Assembly: GCF_016625195.1 (NCBI RefSeq)
Contig: NZ_JACVUP010000012.1
Span: 1-64,000, forward strand
DNA: 64,000 nucleotides
DNA from: Erwinia sp. S63
GTDB taxonomy: Bacteria; Pseudomonadota; Gammaproteobacteria; Enterobacterales; Enterobacteriaceae
Direction: 5' to 3'
The notes beneath the pieces were generated by a model. The model was given only the letters and a program-made list of their open reading frames with translations, had not been told where the DNA came from and made no database searches. Below are positions 28,067 through 38,284 of the stretch, one piece after another (within the stretch, counting starts at the first letter, position 1; every line of letters starts with the position of its first letter). A program made the translations under genes and the position numbers.

Positions 28067-29092
28067 TTCCTGACGTAACTGCAAATCCAGCGGCGTTTTA
28101 CTTGGCTCTCCGCCAATCTCGCGCGCCAGTTTTGGCACCATGTAACCGGAGACCATAGTTAGCAGCTGGCGTACCAGCGCACGCGCTTCATCATCCGAAA
28201 CAAAGAAATGCGCCGCGCCTTGCACTTTATCCAGCACGTGCAGGTAATAAGGCAGAATACCGGCATCAAACAGCGCGTTGCTCAGGTTGGCCAGCGCTTG
28301 TGCATCATCATTGATACCGCGCAGCAGCACGCTCTGATTAAGCAAGGTGACACCCGCACGTTTTAGCATCTGCATGCCGTAGCGCAGCTCATCATCAATT
28401 TCTTGCGCGTGATTGATGTGGCTCACCATCAGCACTTGCAGGCGTGTCTCGGCCAGAATCTGGCATAACCCTTCGGTAATGCGTGCCGGGATCACCACGG
28501 GTAAACGGCTATGAATACGCAGACGCTTGAGATGGAGGATTTTCTCCAGTGCGCCCACCAGCCACGCCAGCTCATGGTCTTTAGCCATCAGCGGATCGCC
28601 GCCCGAGAAGATAATCTCATCCAGCTCTGGATGCTCAGCGATGTAATCGATCGCCGCCTGCCAGTTACGCTTATTGCCCTGATTATCCTGATAGGGGAAA
28701 TGGCGACGGAAGCAGTAACGGCAGTTAACCGCACAGCCGCCCTTCACCAGCAGCAATGCACGGTTTCTATACTTATGCAGTAAGCCGGGCACCACACTGC
28801 TCTGTTCATCCAGCGGGTCGGTGCTGTAACCTGGCGCATCGACAAACTCCTGACGGCTGGTCACCACCTGTAGCAAAAGTGGGTCATGTGCATCGCCTGG
28901 CGTCATGCGCTGAATGAAGGCGCGCGGCACACGCAGGGCAAAAAGCTTGCGCGCATCGTTGCCTGCGGCCAGATCCGCATGCTGTTCGAGAGATAAAAGT
29001 TGCAATAATTCAGTAGGATCGGTGACAACATCAGCAAGTTGCTGCAACCAATCTTCTCTGATGGGGGGATTTAGGGTTACAATGTTTGCCAT
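28064..29092 (-). CDS. epmB: EF-P (R)-beta-lysine pathway 2,3-aminomutase EpmB
   Basis: 342 residues. A radical-SAM enzyme that converts (S)-alpha-lysine to (R)-beta-lysine for modification of elongation factor P. The Fe-S cluster cysteines are C120, C124 and C127 ([13 protein letters not shown]), followed by [14 protein letters not shown] and the [13 protein letters not shown]-binding region. It is divergent from efp, whose product it helps to modify; the modification partner epmA lies downstream. Confidence 0.95.
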   Translation of the reverse strand: MANIVTLNPPIREDWLQQLADVVTDPTELLQLLSLEQHADLAAGNDARKLFALRVPRAFIQRMTPGDAHDPLLLQVVTSRQEFVDAPGYSTDPLDEQSSVVPGLLHKYRNRALLLVKGGCAVNCRYCFRRHFPYQDNQGNKRNWQAAIDYIAEHPELDEIIFSGGDPLMAKDHELAWLVGALEKILHLKRLRIHSRLPVVIPARITEGLCQILAETRLQVLMVSHINHAQEIDDELRYGMQMLKRAGVTLLNQSVLLRGINDDAQALANLSNALFDAGILPYYLHVLDKVQGAAHFFVSDDEARALVRQLLTMVSGYMVPKLAREIGGEPSKTPLDLQLRQE

Positions 29093-29133
29093 TTTTTTGG
29101 CTATTACCAGTTCAATATTTACAGAGGGCCTTT

Positions 29134-29700
29134 ATGGCGACTTATCTTAGCAACGATTTCCGTCCCGGTCTTAAAATCATGTTCGAAGGCGAGCCATATG
29201 CCATCGAAGCCAGTGAGTTCGTCAAACCGGGTAAAGGCCAGGCATTTGCACGCGTGAAAATGCGTCGTCTGCTGACCGGTTCTCGCGTTGAGAAGACCTT
29301 CAAATCTACCGACTCTGCCGAAGGCGCAGACGTTCGTGATATGACGCTGCAGTACTCTTACAACGACGGCGATTTCTTCTACTTCATGCACCCTGAGTCT
29401 TTCGAGCAGTATCAGATCGAATCTAAAGTGCTGGACGACGTGACCAAATGGCTGCAAGACAATGCGGATTGTATCGTTACCTTGTGGAACGATAAAGCCA
29501 TCGCGGTTCAGCCACCGAACTTCATCGAAGCAGAAGTCATCGAAACAGACCCAGGTCTGAAAGGTGATACTGCCGGTACCGGCGGCAAGCCAGCTACCCT
29601 GTCTACTGGCGCAGTGATCAAAGTTCCACTGTTCGTGCAGATTGGCGAAGTGGTTAAAGTTGACACCCGCTCTGGCGAATACGTTTCTCGCGTAAAATAA
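29134..29700 (+). CDS. efp: Elongation factor P
   Basis: 188 residues, as in E. coli. It relieves ribosome stalling at polyproline stretches. Lys34 in VKPGKGQAF is the site of beta-lysylation by EpmA/EpmB, and both enzymes are encoded next door. The C-terminal [26 protein letters not shown] is the family end. ATG 29,134 is preceded by AGAGGG; the longer frame at 29,086 overlaps epmB. Confidence 0.97.
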   Translation: MATYLSNDFRPGLKIMFEGEPYAIEASEFVKPGKGQAFARVKMRRLLTGSRVEKTFKSTDSAEGADVRDMTLQYSYNDGDFFYFMHPESFEQYQIESKVLDDVTKWLQDNADCIVTLWNDKAIAVQPPNFIEAEVIETDPGLKGDTAGTGGKPATLSTGAVIKVPLFVQIGEVVKVDTRSGEYVSRVK

Positions 29701-29707
29701 TTGCCAA

Positions 29708-29738
29708 ATCAGGCGCATCATTCGATGCGCCTTTTTTC
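29708..29738 (+). terminator. Intrinsic terminator after efp
   Basis: AGGCGCATC and GATGCGCCT form a 9-bp stem around ATTC, followed by TTTTT. Confidence 0.82.
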
Positions 29739-29755
29739 TCTCTGAGTTCAGAATA

Positions 29756-29890
29756 ATGAAAAAGATAGCGAAATTAGCTGTTTTTGCGTTGCTGGTCTCT
29801 TCTGCATTGAGTGCCTGCAACACCTTTCACGGCTTTGGTGAAGACGTCTCCCATTTGGGCGGTGCTATTTCACGGGCAGCCGACAAATAA
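29756..29890 (+). CDS. ecnA: Entericidin A family lipoprotein (antidote)
   Basis: 44 residues. The signal peptide ends in the lipobox LSAC and the mature part [24 protein letters not shown] matches E. coli EcnA (CNTARGFGEDIKHLGNSISRAAS). EcnA is described as the antidote to EcnB. It is followed after 104 bp by ecnB, as in E. coli. The gene is short but the match over the mature peptide is clear. Confidence 0.85.
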   Translation: MKKIAKLAVFALLVSSALSACNTFHGFGEDVSHLGGAISRAADK

Positions 29891-29994
29891 ATTGCGACGA
29901 CATCGCCTTTTCTCAGCGGCTTAGCCAGCAGGGTTGTGTAGAAGGTCTATGCTTGAAAGGCTGTACTTTTACTGCAACCAACAAGGATATGGCT

Positions 29995-30129
29995 ATGTTA
30001 AAGAAAAGTATTGTCGCGATTCTTTCTGTTCTGGTGCTTTCCTCTGTGTTGACCGCCTGCAACACCACTCGTGGTGTTGGCGAGGACGTTCAGGCCGGTG
30101 GCAAAGCGATTCAGCGCAGCGCACAGTGA
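29995..30129 (+). CDS. ecnB: Entericidin B family lipoprotein
   Basis: 44 residues (E. coli EcnB 48). The signal peptide with the SVLTAC lipobox is followed by [23 protein letters not shown], close to EcnB. EcnB is a small toxic lipoprotein linked to stationary-phase lysis in E. coli. AAGGA precedes ATG 29,995. Expression from its own promoter is likely, given the gap after ecnA. Confidence 0.88.
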   Translation: MLKKSIVAILSVLVLSSVLTACNTTRGVGEDVQAGGKAIQRSAQ

Positions 30130-30132
30130 TCC

Positions 30133-30164
30133 AAACCGGTGCGAAACCTGATTTCGTACCGGAT
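30133..30164 (+). terminator. Hairpin after ecnB
   Basis: CCGGTGCGAAA and TTTCGTACCGG pair (one G-U) around a short loop just after the ecnB stop. There is only a weak T run afterwards. Confidence 0.5.
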
Positions 30165-30287
30165 TTCCTCACCCTCCATTTCGTTATCTGAAAAAGCACT
30201 GCGAACGCCTCGATCCCGTTGCGCCGTTGTTTGCCGTAGCCAATACGGGTAGACTTCTCCCCCTTATCTGTATACGGAGTCACCAAC

Positions 30288-31265
30288 ATGAGCGAAACGG
30301 CAAGCTGGCAGCCGAGCGCACCCATTGCCAATTTGTTGAAACGCGCCGCTATTTTGGCGGAGATTCGTCGTTTCTTTGCCGATCGCGGCGTGCTGGAGGT
30401 GGATACCCCGGCGATGAGCCAGGCGACCATCACTGACATCCATCTGGTGCCGTTCCAGACGCGTTTTGTGGGCCCTGGCGCCGCAGAAGGGCGCGATCTG
30501 TGGCTGATGACCAGTCCGGAATATCACATGAAGCGCCTGCTGGCGGCGGGCAGTGGCCCGATCTATCAGATGGGACGTTGCTTCCGTAATGAGGAAGCGG
30601 GCCGTCACCATAACCCAGAGTTCACCATGCTGGAGTGGTATCGCCCGCACTACGATATGTATCGCCTGATGAACGAAGTCGACGATCTGATGCAGCAGGT
30701 GCTGGAGTGCGATAGCGCCGAATCCCTGTCTTATCAGCAAGCGTTTATTCGCCATCTGGAACTCGATCCCTTGTCGGCGGATAAAACGCAACTGCGTGAA
30801 GCCGCGACGAAATTGGGCGAGGGTGAACTGGCGAATCGTGAAGAAGACCGCGATACCTTGCTGCAGCTGCTGTTTATGCTGGGTGTTGAGCCTAAGATTG
30901 GCAACGATAAGCCATGCTTCGTGTATCACTTCCCGGCCAGCCAGGCGGCATTGGCGGAGATCAGCACTGAGGATCATCGCGTCGCGGAACGGTTTGAGGT
31001 GTATTACAAAGGCGTGGAGCTGGCTAATGGCTTCCGTGAATTGACCGATAGCCGCGAACAATGTCAGCGCTTTGAGCAGGATAACCGCCGCCGAGCCGCC
31101 CGTGGGCTGCCGCAGCATCCGATTGATACCAACCTGCTGGATGCGCTGGCACATGGCATGCCTGCTTGCTCAGGTGTGGCGTTGGGTGTGGATCGTTTGA
31201 TTATGCTGGCGTTGAAAGCCAATGCGTTAAGCGACGTGATTGCCTTCCCGGTGGACCGCAGCTGA
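30288..31265 (+). CDS. epmA: EF-P--(R)-beta-lysine ligase EpmA
   Basis: 325 residues (E. coli 325). A class-II lysyl-tRNA-synthetase-like enzyme without an anticodon domain that attaches beta-lysine to Lys34 of EF-P. Motif 2 ([22 protein letters not shown]) and motif 3 ([14 protein letters not shown]) are present. It completes the efp-epmB-epmA set in one locus. Confidence 0.95.
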   Translation: MSETASWQPSAPIANLLKRAAILAEIRRFFADRGVLEVDTPAMSQATITDIHLVPFQTRFVGPGAAEGRDLWLMTSPEYHMKRLLAAGSGPIYQMGRCFRNEEAGRHHNPEFTMLEWYRPHYDMYRLMNEVDDLMQQVLECDSAESLSYQQAFIRHLELDPLSADKTQLREAATKLGEGELANREEDRDTLLQLLFMLGVEPKIGNDKPCFVYHFPASQAALAEISTEDHRVAERFEVYYKGVELANGFRELTDSREQCQRFEQDNRRRAARGLPQHPIDTNLLDALAHGMPACSGVALGVDRLIMLALKANALSDVIAFPVDRS

Positions 31266-31293
31266 TCATTTTTGCTCGGGCAGGATGTCTCAT

Positions 31294-31325
31294 ACAACAA
31301 CGGCGCATGTGTTGCGCCGTTGTTC
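31294..31325. terminator. Terminator between epmA and degS
   Basis: AACAACGGCGCA and TGCGCCGTTGTT form a perfect 12-bp stem with a short loop between two converging genes. Confidence 0.75.
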
Positions 31326-31334
31326 ATTTAATGG

Positions 31335-32414
31335 TTACTGCTGCGTAGTGGGAGCGGCGGGTGCTTCGGGGAACTCCTGAATAGTGACCGGCAGCATCAT
31401 CTTCTGCTCGTTACGCAGAACCTGCACCTGAATCACCGATCCTGGGCGAATCTCCGCCACCTGATCCATGGTTTCCTGCGCTGACAGCGCCGGTTTACCG
31501 TTTACCTGCATCAGCACATCATTGGCCTGAATGCCTGCCCGATCGGCTGGCCCGCCTGGCGTGACCTCACTGACGATAATGCCCTGTGCGCGATCCAGAC
31601 TGCTGCCCTGGCCGTGCAAAGGTGGCAACTCACGTCCGGTGATGCCAATGTAGCCTCGAATCACCCGACCATCACGAATCAGCTTATCCATAATCTTGGT
31701 TGCCAGCGCGGTGGGAATCGCAAAGCCAATCCCTTCTGGCGTTTCGCCATCATTGCTTTTATCAAACGTCAGGGTGTTGATGCCCATCAGTTCGCCGAGT
31801 GAGTTAATCAGCGCGCCGCCTGAGTTGCCCTGATTGATGGATGCATCGGTCTGCAGGAAGTTTTGACGTCCAGATGAGCTCAAGCCGACGCGCCCGGTGG
31901 CACTGATAATGCCCTGAGTGACGGTCTGGCCGAGGTTATAGGGGTTGCCAATCGCCATCACCACATCACCAATGTGCGCGATACGCTTAGCGTTAATCGG
32001 AATCACCGGCAGGTTGGTGGCGCTGATCTTCAGCACCGCCAAATCGGTCATGGCATCTGAACCCACTAAGGTGGCTTCGAAAAAGCGGCCATCCTGCAAC
32101 GCCACGATGATCTGATCGGCGTTATTAATCACATGCTTGTTGGTTAGGATGTAGCCTTTCACGTTCATGATCACGCCTGAACCCAGCGTGGTGATACCGC
32201 GATTGTTGTTGCCATGGGCACTGCGGTTATAGACGTTGACCACCGCAGGCACAGCGCGGCGCACCCCCTGATTAAAGCTCACGGGGGATTCATCATCACT
32301 GTTGTCATGATCAAAGGTGACGTTGCTGCTCATACGCAGCGCAGGAATCGCAACAAGCAGTAAGCCCGCCACGATCAAGCCCATCACCACAGAACGCAAA
32401 AGTTTAGGAAACAT
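31335..32414 (-). CDS. degS: Site-1 protease DegS (sigma-E stress sensor)
   Basis: 359 residues (E. coli 355). An inner-membrane-anchored periplasmic serine protease that cleaves RseA when its PDZ domain senses outer-membrane protein C-termini. One N-terminal membrane segment (about 5-25) precedes the protease domain with triad H94, D124 and S198 (GNSGGA), and a single PDZ domain follows. It lies 86 bp after degQ on the same strand, as in E. coli. Confidence 0.95.
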   Translation of the reverse strand: MFPKLLRSVVMGLIVAGLLLVAIPALRMSSNVTFDHDNSDDESPVSFNQGVRRAVPAVVNVYNRSAHGNNNRGITTLGSGVIMNVKGYILTNKHVINNADQIIVALQDGRFFEATLVGSDAMTDLAVLKISATNLPVIPINAKRIAHIGDVVMAIGNPYNLGQTVTQGIISATGRVGLSSSGRQNFLQTDASINQGNSGGALINSLGELMGINTLTFDKSNDGETPEGIGFAIPTALATKIMDKLIRDGRVIRGYIGITGRELPPLHGQGSSLDRAQGIIVSEVTPGGPADRAGIQANDVLMQVNGKPALSAQETMDQVAEIRPGSVIQVQVLRNEQKMMLPVTIQEFPEAPAAPTTQQ

Positions 32415-32461
32415 GGTGTTATTTCAGGAAAGGTGGGATCGCTGGGCAGAATAACATGAGA

Positions 32462-32490
32462 AAGGCGGACAAACACCTGCTTGTCCGCCT
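32462..32490 (-). terminator. Hairpin between degQ and degS
   Basis: AGGCGGACAA and TTGTCCGCCT form a perfect 10-bp stem. The T run on the minus strand is short, so termination may be partial. Confidence 0.6.
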
Positions 32491-32500
32491 GTTGCGAGGA

Positions 32501-33871
32501 TTATCGCATAAGTAAGTAAATGCTCTCGTCGCCGCGTACTACGTTCAGTGCCAGGATCGCGGGTTTACTTTCCAGCGCTTTACGCATTTCCGCCAGTGAA
32601 GTGACACGATCGCGGTTAACACCGACAATCACATCATCTTTCTGCAAGCCTGCCTGCTCAGCTGGCGTGCCTTTTTCAATGGCATCCACTTTCACGCCTT
32701 TATCGCCGCTCTTGGCTGCGCCATCGCTCAGCGTTGCACCTTGTAACGCCGGTGACATCAACTGGGCACTGGCGGTGGTTTGCGCGCTCTGTTCCAGCGT
32801 CACCGTTACCGTCACAGGCTTACCTTCACGCAGCAGACCAATTTTCACCTGCTGGCCCGGCGGAGTGGTGCCCACTTTCACGCGTAGCTCGGCAAAGCTG
32901 GTGATGTCTTTATCATTGATGGAGGTGATGATATCACCGGCTTTGATGCCTGCCTTTTGTGCGGCGGAGTTCGGCAGCACTTCAGAAACAAAGGCACCGC
33001 GCTGCGCATCAACGTTAAAGGCTTTGGCGATGTCAGGCGTCATTTCGGTGCCTTTAATGCCCAACTGACCGCGTTTCACTTCACCAGACTGAATCAGCTG
33101 CTGCGCGAGGTTCATCGCCATATTGCTTGGGATCGCAAAGCCAATACCGATATTGCCGCCGCTGGAGGCCAGAATCGCGGTGTTAATACCAATCAGCTCG
33201 CCATTGAGGTTCACCAGCGCACCGCCGGAGTTCCCCCGGTTAATCGCGGCATCGGTCTGGATGAAGTTTTCCAGCCCTTCAAGATTCAAACCACTGCGAC
33301 CCAGCGCCGAAATGATGCCGGAGGTGGCGGTTTGGCCGAGACCGAAGGGGTTACCGATAGCCACAGCAAAATCACCCACTTTCAGTGAGTCTGAATCGGC
33401 GATTTTCACCTGCGTCAGATTTTTAGCGCCTTCAACCTGAATCAGCGCGATGTCGGTTTGCTCATCATGGCCAATCAGTTTGGCATCATATTCATTGCCA
33501 TCGCTGAGCTGGACGCTGATTTTATCGGCACCGTTCACCACGTGGTTGTTGGTAAGGATGTAGCCCTTAGCCGCATCAATGATCACGCCTGAACCAAGGC
33601 CTTCAAACGGCTGTGGCTGGGATTGTCCCGGCGCCTGACCAAAGAAGCGCTTCAGCGGTTCAGGAATGTCCTGTGCCTGCTGACCGCTGTCGGTGCCTTC
33701 GACATGCACGCTAACCACTGCGGGCAGAACTTTTTCCAGCATCGGCGCCAGGCTTGGCAGTGCTTGCCCCTGAACCTGAGCGGGCAGCGTCGCCATCGCG
33801 CCAGGCGTTGCCGCCAGACTCATCCCAATACTCAAGGCTAATGCGCTTAACAGTCGTGCTTGTTTTTTCAT
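32501..33871 (-). CDS. degQ: Periplasmic protease/chaperone DegQ
   Basis: 456 residues (E. coli 455). An HtrA-family quality-control protease. The signal peptide ends near MATLPAQ; the protease domain has H110, D140 and S215 (GNSGGA); two PDZ domains follow. Two PDZ domains and the short LA loop (DIPEPLKRFFGQAPG) favour DegQ over DegP. It is upstream of degS in the same orientation. Confidence 0.93.
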   Translation of the reverse strand: MKKQARLLSALALSIGMSLAATPGAMATLPAQVQGQALPSLAPMLEKVLPAVVSVHVEGTDSGQQAQDIPEPLKRFFGQAPGQSQPQPFEGLGSGVIIDAAKGYILTNNHVVNGADKISVQLSDGNEYDAKLIGHDEQTDIALIQVEGAKNLTQVKIADSDSLKVGDFAVAIGNPFGLGQTATSGIISALGRSGLNLEGLENFIQTDAAINRGNSGGALVNLNGELIGINTAILASSGGNIGIGFAIPSNMAMNLAQQLIQSGEVKRGQLGIKGTEMTPDIAKAFNVDAQRGAFVSEVLPNSAAQKAGIKAGDIITSINDKDITSFAELRVKVGTTPPGQQVKIGLLREGKPVTVTVTLEQSAQTTASAQLMSPALQGATLSDGAAKSGDKGVKVDAIEKGTPAEQAGLQKDDVIVGVNRDRVTSLAEMRKALESKPAILALNVVRGDESIYLLMR

Positions 33872-33953
33872 TGCTACAACGCTCTCGCTGCGAAAGAAGA
33901 AAGGGGATAGAAAGTGTGACAGTAGTTTGGCGTAAGTGTTCGGAAAACAAAAA

Positions 33954-33974
33954 GGGCACAGCTAAGCTGTGCCC
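33954..33974 (-). terminator. Intrinsic terminator after zapG
   Basis: GGGCACAGC and GCTGTGCCC form a 9-bp stem with a 3-base loop; the minus strand continues with TTTTTGT. Confidence 0.78.
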
Positions 33975-33982
33975 CAAAAGGA

Positions 33983-34387
33983 TTATTTACGCGGTGTACG
34001 GTCGCTGCCGCGCAGCAAACCGGATGCGCCATCAGAGTAATCACGCGGCATCTGCACCGGTGCCTGATCGTTATCCGCTTCGGCTTCCGTCAGCTGATAA
34101 GCAAACGGATTTTTTTCGCCCGGCAGATTTGGCAGCAGGTCATTCGAACCCTTTGCCATATGCTGATACAGCTGGCGGTAATCATGTGCCATGTTATCCA
34201 GCAATTCTGCGCTGCGCGCAAAGTGGTTGGTGAGCTCTTCGCGATAATCTGCCAGCTCAGCCTTCGATTTTTCCAGTTCGTACTGCATGCTACGCTGCTC
34301 ACGCAGTTTCTTGTTGCCAAAACGCATGACAACTGCGCCGACAATAATGCCAATCACTAAACCAATCAGCCCGTATTCCCAGGTCAT
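33983..34387 (-). CDS. zapG: Z-ring-associated protein ZapG (YhcB)
   Basis: 134 residues. One N-terminal membrane helix (YGLIGLVIGIIVGAVVMRF), a coiled coil (KKLREQRSMQYELEKSKAELADYREEL) and an acidic C-terminal tail. YhcB/ZapG links cell division and envelope synthesis. It is divergent from zapE and downstream genes degQ-degS lie on the same strand, as in E. coli. Confidence 0.92.
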   Translation of the reverse strand: MTWEYGLIGLVIGIIVGAVVMRFGNKKLREQRSMQYELEKSKAELADYREELTNHFARSAELLDNMAHDYRQLYQHMAKGSNDLLPNLPGEKNPFAYQLTEAEADNDQAPVQMPRDYSDGASGLLRGSDRTPRK

Positions 34388-34571
34388 AATGACTCCCGTG
34401 TAATTTCCGTTGCTTCGTAGGGCATTGCTTCTGTTTCCACTTCAATAGCAGCCACTATACCCAATAATCTTATGGAAGTGGAACTCTCGGGCTGCATCGC
34501 TTAGTGTAGTGCGGCCTAATTTTCGCCAACCGACCCGTGAATCGGACTTTTTCAGGGATTCTGAGAGAACC

Positions 34572-35699
34572 ATGCAAACCTCATCTCCGCTTGCCCGCTA
34601 TGAGCAGGCGCTATCACAGGGCGAGTTTCGTCCGGATGATGTACAACGCGAAGCCATTACCCGCCTGGATGCGATCCAGCAAGGATTGATTGCCCGTAAG
34701 CCCGCGCCTGAACCCGCCGCTAAAGGGCTGTTTGGCCGCCTGTCGAAGCTGATGTCCAAAGAGAAAAGCAGCAACGAAGCGCCGGTGCGCGGGCTGTATA
34801 TGTGGGGCGGCGTGGGTCGCGGTAAAACCTGGGTGATGGATTTATTTTTTCAGTCTATTCCTGGCGATCGCAAACTCCGCCTGCATTTTCATCGCTTTAT
34901 GCTGCGCGTCCATGAAGAACTGACCCAGTTACAGGGCCATAGCGATCCGCTGCTGATTGTGGCCGACCGCTTTAAAGCAGAAACCGATATTCTCTGCTTC
35001 GACGAATTCTTTGTATCTGATATTACCGATGCCATGCTGTTGGGTACGCTGATGGAAGCACTGTTCGATCGCGGCATTGCGCTGGTGGCGACGTCCAATA
35101 TTCCGCCTGACGACCTCTATCGCAATGGCCTGCAGCGCCCGCGTTTTCTGCCCGCAATTGAGCAGATTAAACGTCATTGTGATGTGATGAACGTGGATGC
35201 GGGTATCGACTATCGCTTGCGTACTCTTACATCCGCGCATCTGTGGAATTTCCCGCTTAATGATGCCACGCATGCTGAAATGGAGCGCATGTTCCGCGCC
35301 TTGTCCGGCAAGCCGCGTGAAGAGGCGCCGGTACTGGAAATTAACCACCGTCAGATGCCAACGCTGGGCGTTCATGAAGGCGTGCTGGCGATTGATTTCC
35401 TCGCGCTGTGTGGCGAAGGACGTAGCCAGCATGACTACATCGAGCTATCACGCCGCTTCCACAGCGTATTGCTGTATGATGTGCCGGTGATGATTTACAA
35501 GACCGAAGATCAGGCACGCCGCTTCCTGGCGCTGGTCGATGAATTCTACGAACGCCACGTGAAACTGGTGGTGGCGGCCGAAACCTCACTGTTTGAAATT
35601 TATCAGGGCACGCGCCTGAAGTTTGAGTATCAACGCTGCTTGTCGCGTTTGCAGGAGATGCAAAGCGAAGAGTATTTGCGTCTGCCGCATCTGCCCTGA
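34572..35699 (+). CDS. zapE: Cell division ATPase ZapE (YhcM)
   Basis: 375 residues, as in E. coli. An AFG1-like AAA+ ATPase that acts on the Z ring under stress. Walker A is GGVGRGKT (79-86) and Walker B is ILCFDEF. I start at ATG 34,572 (MQTSSPLARYEQ), which equals the E. coli start; the frame is open for 21 more codons. Confidence 0.93.
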   Translation: MQTSSPLARYEQALSQGEFRPDDVQREAITRLDAIQQGLIARKPAPEPAAKGLFGRLSKLMSKEKSSNEAPVRGLYMWGGVGRGKTWVMDLFFQSIPGDRKLRLHFHRFMLRVHEELTQLQGHSDPLLIVADRFKAETDILCFDEFFVSDITDAMLLGTLMEALFDRGIALVATSNIPPDDLYRNGLQRPRFLPAIEQIKRHCDVMNVDAGIDYRLRTLTSAHLWNFPLNDATHAEMERMFRALSGKPREEAPVLEINHRQMPTLGVHEGVLAIDFLALCGEGRSQHDYIELSRRFHSVLLYDVPVMIYKTEDQARRFLALVDEFYERHVKLVVAAETSLFEIYQGTRLKFEYQRCLSRLQEMQSEEYLRLPHLP

Positions 35700-35739
35700 T
35701 GACGTGGGCAAAAATCGCAGGATTTCGATGCAAAAAGGT

Positions 35740-35768
35740 TCGATCTTTGAGTTCGACTTCTCTATAAT
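35740..35768 (+). promoter_or_regulatory. Probable rplM-rpsI promoter
   Basis: A perfect TATAAT lies at 35,763-35,768 with a weak -35 near 35,739. It would give a leader of about 165 bases before rplM. In E. coli the rplM leader is the site of autoregulation by L13; I did not work out its fold here. Confidence 0.5.
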
Positions 35769-35914
35769 CTTGCGACCCCACGTTACAGCATCGGTTTTCT
35801 TTCCCAAGAACTCGATGTGATCCGGTAACTCACTTGAAGGGGTGGCTTGCTGGGCAAAATGGTCGTGTGAGCCTCAATCGTTTACTTAGCGTTTGGGATT
35901 TCACCAACGTGTAA

Positions 35915-36367
<453 letters not shown>

Positions 36368-36379
36368 TCGGGATTATAG

Positions 36380-36775
<396 letters not shown>

Positions 36776-37103
36776 TTGTTGCTGCTTCGGCAGACACAAT
36801 TTGCTCAAAAAACCCGCTTCGGCGGGTTTTTTATTGCTGCCATTAACGATTTTTCACGCTAAAAACGCGAGCTTTACCCGCATTTTGCCCGCAATTCATC
36901 ATCCCCGCCCCACAAGCTGCTTAAAATCTGGTAAACTCACTGACACTTTGCGCCCGCAGGCCGGAGCGTTGTGCGTGTTATTTCTGTCGGGAAGACGGGA
37001 AAAGCGCCGCTGACGTTGGCTGTGTGCGAATCTGATGAGCAGGTGAGTCGCCGCGTGGTTGGCTATTCGCAGTATCTTTTTGTGAACAAACTTGGAGGTT
37101 TTC
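36776..37103 (+). other. rpsI-sspA intergenic region with terminator
   Basis: 328 bp without a supported gene. A strong intrinsic terminator (AAAACCCGC TTC GGCGGGTTTT, about 36,807-36,832) ends rplM-rpsI. The remainder should hold the sspA promoter; TGGTAAACT near 36,930 is a possible -10 region. Confidence 0.7.
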
Positions 37104-37745
37104 ATGGCTGTCGCTGCCAACAAACGTTCGGTAATGACGCTGTTTTCCGGTCCGACTGACATTTTTAGCCACCAGGTACGTATTGTGCTGGCTGAAAAGG
37201 GCGTCAGCGTGGAGATCGAGCAGGTTGAAACGGATAACCTGCCGCAGGATCTGATTGACCTCAACCCGTATCGCACTGTACCAACGCTGGTCGACCGTGA
37301 ACTGACGTTGTATGAATCACGCATCATCATGGAATATCTGGATGAGCGTTTTCCGCATCCACCGCTGATGCCTGTTTACCCGGTTGCCCGTGGTGAAAGC
37401 CGCCTGATGATGCATCGCATCGAGCAGGACTGGTACACCCTGATGCGCGCCATCGAAACTGGTAACAACGCTGAAGCTGATGCCGCGCGCAAACAACTGC
37501 GTGAAGAGCTGCTGGCGATTGCGCCACTGTTCGCACGCACGCCGTTCTTTATGAGCGAAGAGTTCAGCCTGGTAGACTGCTACCTGGCACCGCTGCTGTG
37601 GCGTCTGCCGCAGATGGGCGTGGAACTGGTTGGCGCGGGTTCTAAAGAGCTGAAAGGCTACATGACACGCGTATTTGAACGTGACTCTTTCCTTGCTTCA
37701 TTAACGGAAGCAGAACGTGAAATGCGCCTGCAAGCCCGGGGCTAA
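37104..37745 (+). CDS. sspA: Stringent starvation protein A
   Basis: 213 residues (E. coli 212). A glutathione-S-transferase-fold protein that binds RNA polymerase and supports stationary-phase acid tolerance. The N-terminal thioredoxin-like domain (MTLFSGPTDIFSHQVRIVLAEKGV) and helical C-terminal domain are complete. ATG 37,104 follows TTGGAGG. It is transcribed with sspB, 3 bp downstream. Confidence 0.95.
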   Translation: MAVAANKRSVMTLFSGPTDIFSHQVRIVLAEKGVSVEIEQVETDNLPQDLIDLNPYRTVPTLVDRELTLYESRIIMEYLDERFPHPPLMPVYPVARGESRLMMHRIEQDWYTLMRAIETGNNAEADAARKQLREELLAIAPLFARTPFFMSEEFSLVDCYLAPLLWRLPQMGVELVGAGSKELKGYMTRVFERDSFLASLTEAEREMRLQARG

Positions 37746-37748
37746 TGT

Positions 37749-38231
37749 ATGGAAATGTCGCAACTAACGGCTCGTCGTCCGTATCTGCTGCGCGCGTTTT
37801 ATGACTGGTTGCTCGACAACCAGCTGACGCCGCATCTGGTGGTCGACATCAATCTGCCTGGTGTGCAGGTGCCGCTGGAGTATGCGCGTGATGGCCAGAT
37901 CGTTCTGAACATCGCGCCACGCGCTGTCGGTAACCTCGACCTCGCCAATGACGAAGTGCGTTTCAATGCGCGCTTCGGCGGCGTACCGCGCCAGGTTTCT
38001 GTGCCAATGGCTGCTGTGCTGGCCATTTACGCACGTGAAAACGGTGCAGGAACCATGTTCGAACCGGAGCCGGCTTACGAGCTGGAAACCAACGAGCAGG
38101 AAGGCCAGGAAGAGACGATGATGTCTGTGATTGATGGCGATCGTCCCGACGATGCGGCTGATAACGATCACTCGCCTGATGATGAACCGCCACCGCGTGG
38201 TGGACGTCCTTCATTGCGCGTGGTGAAGTAA
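37749..38231 (+). CDS. sspB: ClpXP adaptor SspB
   Basis: 160 residues (E. coli 165). It delivers ssrA-tagged proteins to ClpXP. The N-terminal tag-binding domain (RRPYLLRAFYDWLLDNQLTPHLVVD) is highly conserved. The variable acidic linker is followed by the ClpX-binding tail RGGRPSLRVVK. Confidence 0.95.
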   Translation: MEMSQLTARRPYLLRAFYDWLLDNQLTPHLVVDINLPGVQVPLEYARDGQIVLNIAPRAVGNLDLANDEVRFNARFGGVPRQVSVPMAAVLAIYARENGAGTMFEPEPAYELETNEQEGQEETMMSVIDGDRPDDAADNDHSPDDEPPPRGGRPSLRVVK

Positions 38232-38242
38232 ATCGCATGCAA

Positions 38243-38272
38243 TAAAAAACGGGCCAATTGGCCCGTTTTTTA
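38243..38272. terminator. Bidirectional terminator between sspB and the diflavin reductase gene
   Basis: AAAAAACGGGCC AATT GGCCCGTTTTTT is a perfect inverted repeat with A and T runs on both sides. Confidence 0.85.
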
Positions 38273-38284
38273 TGTCTGTAACGC

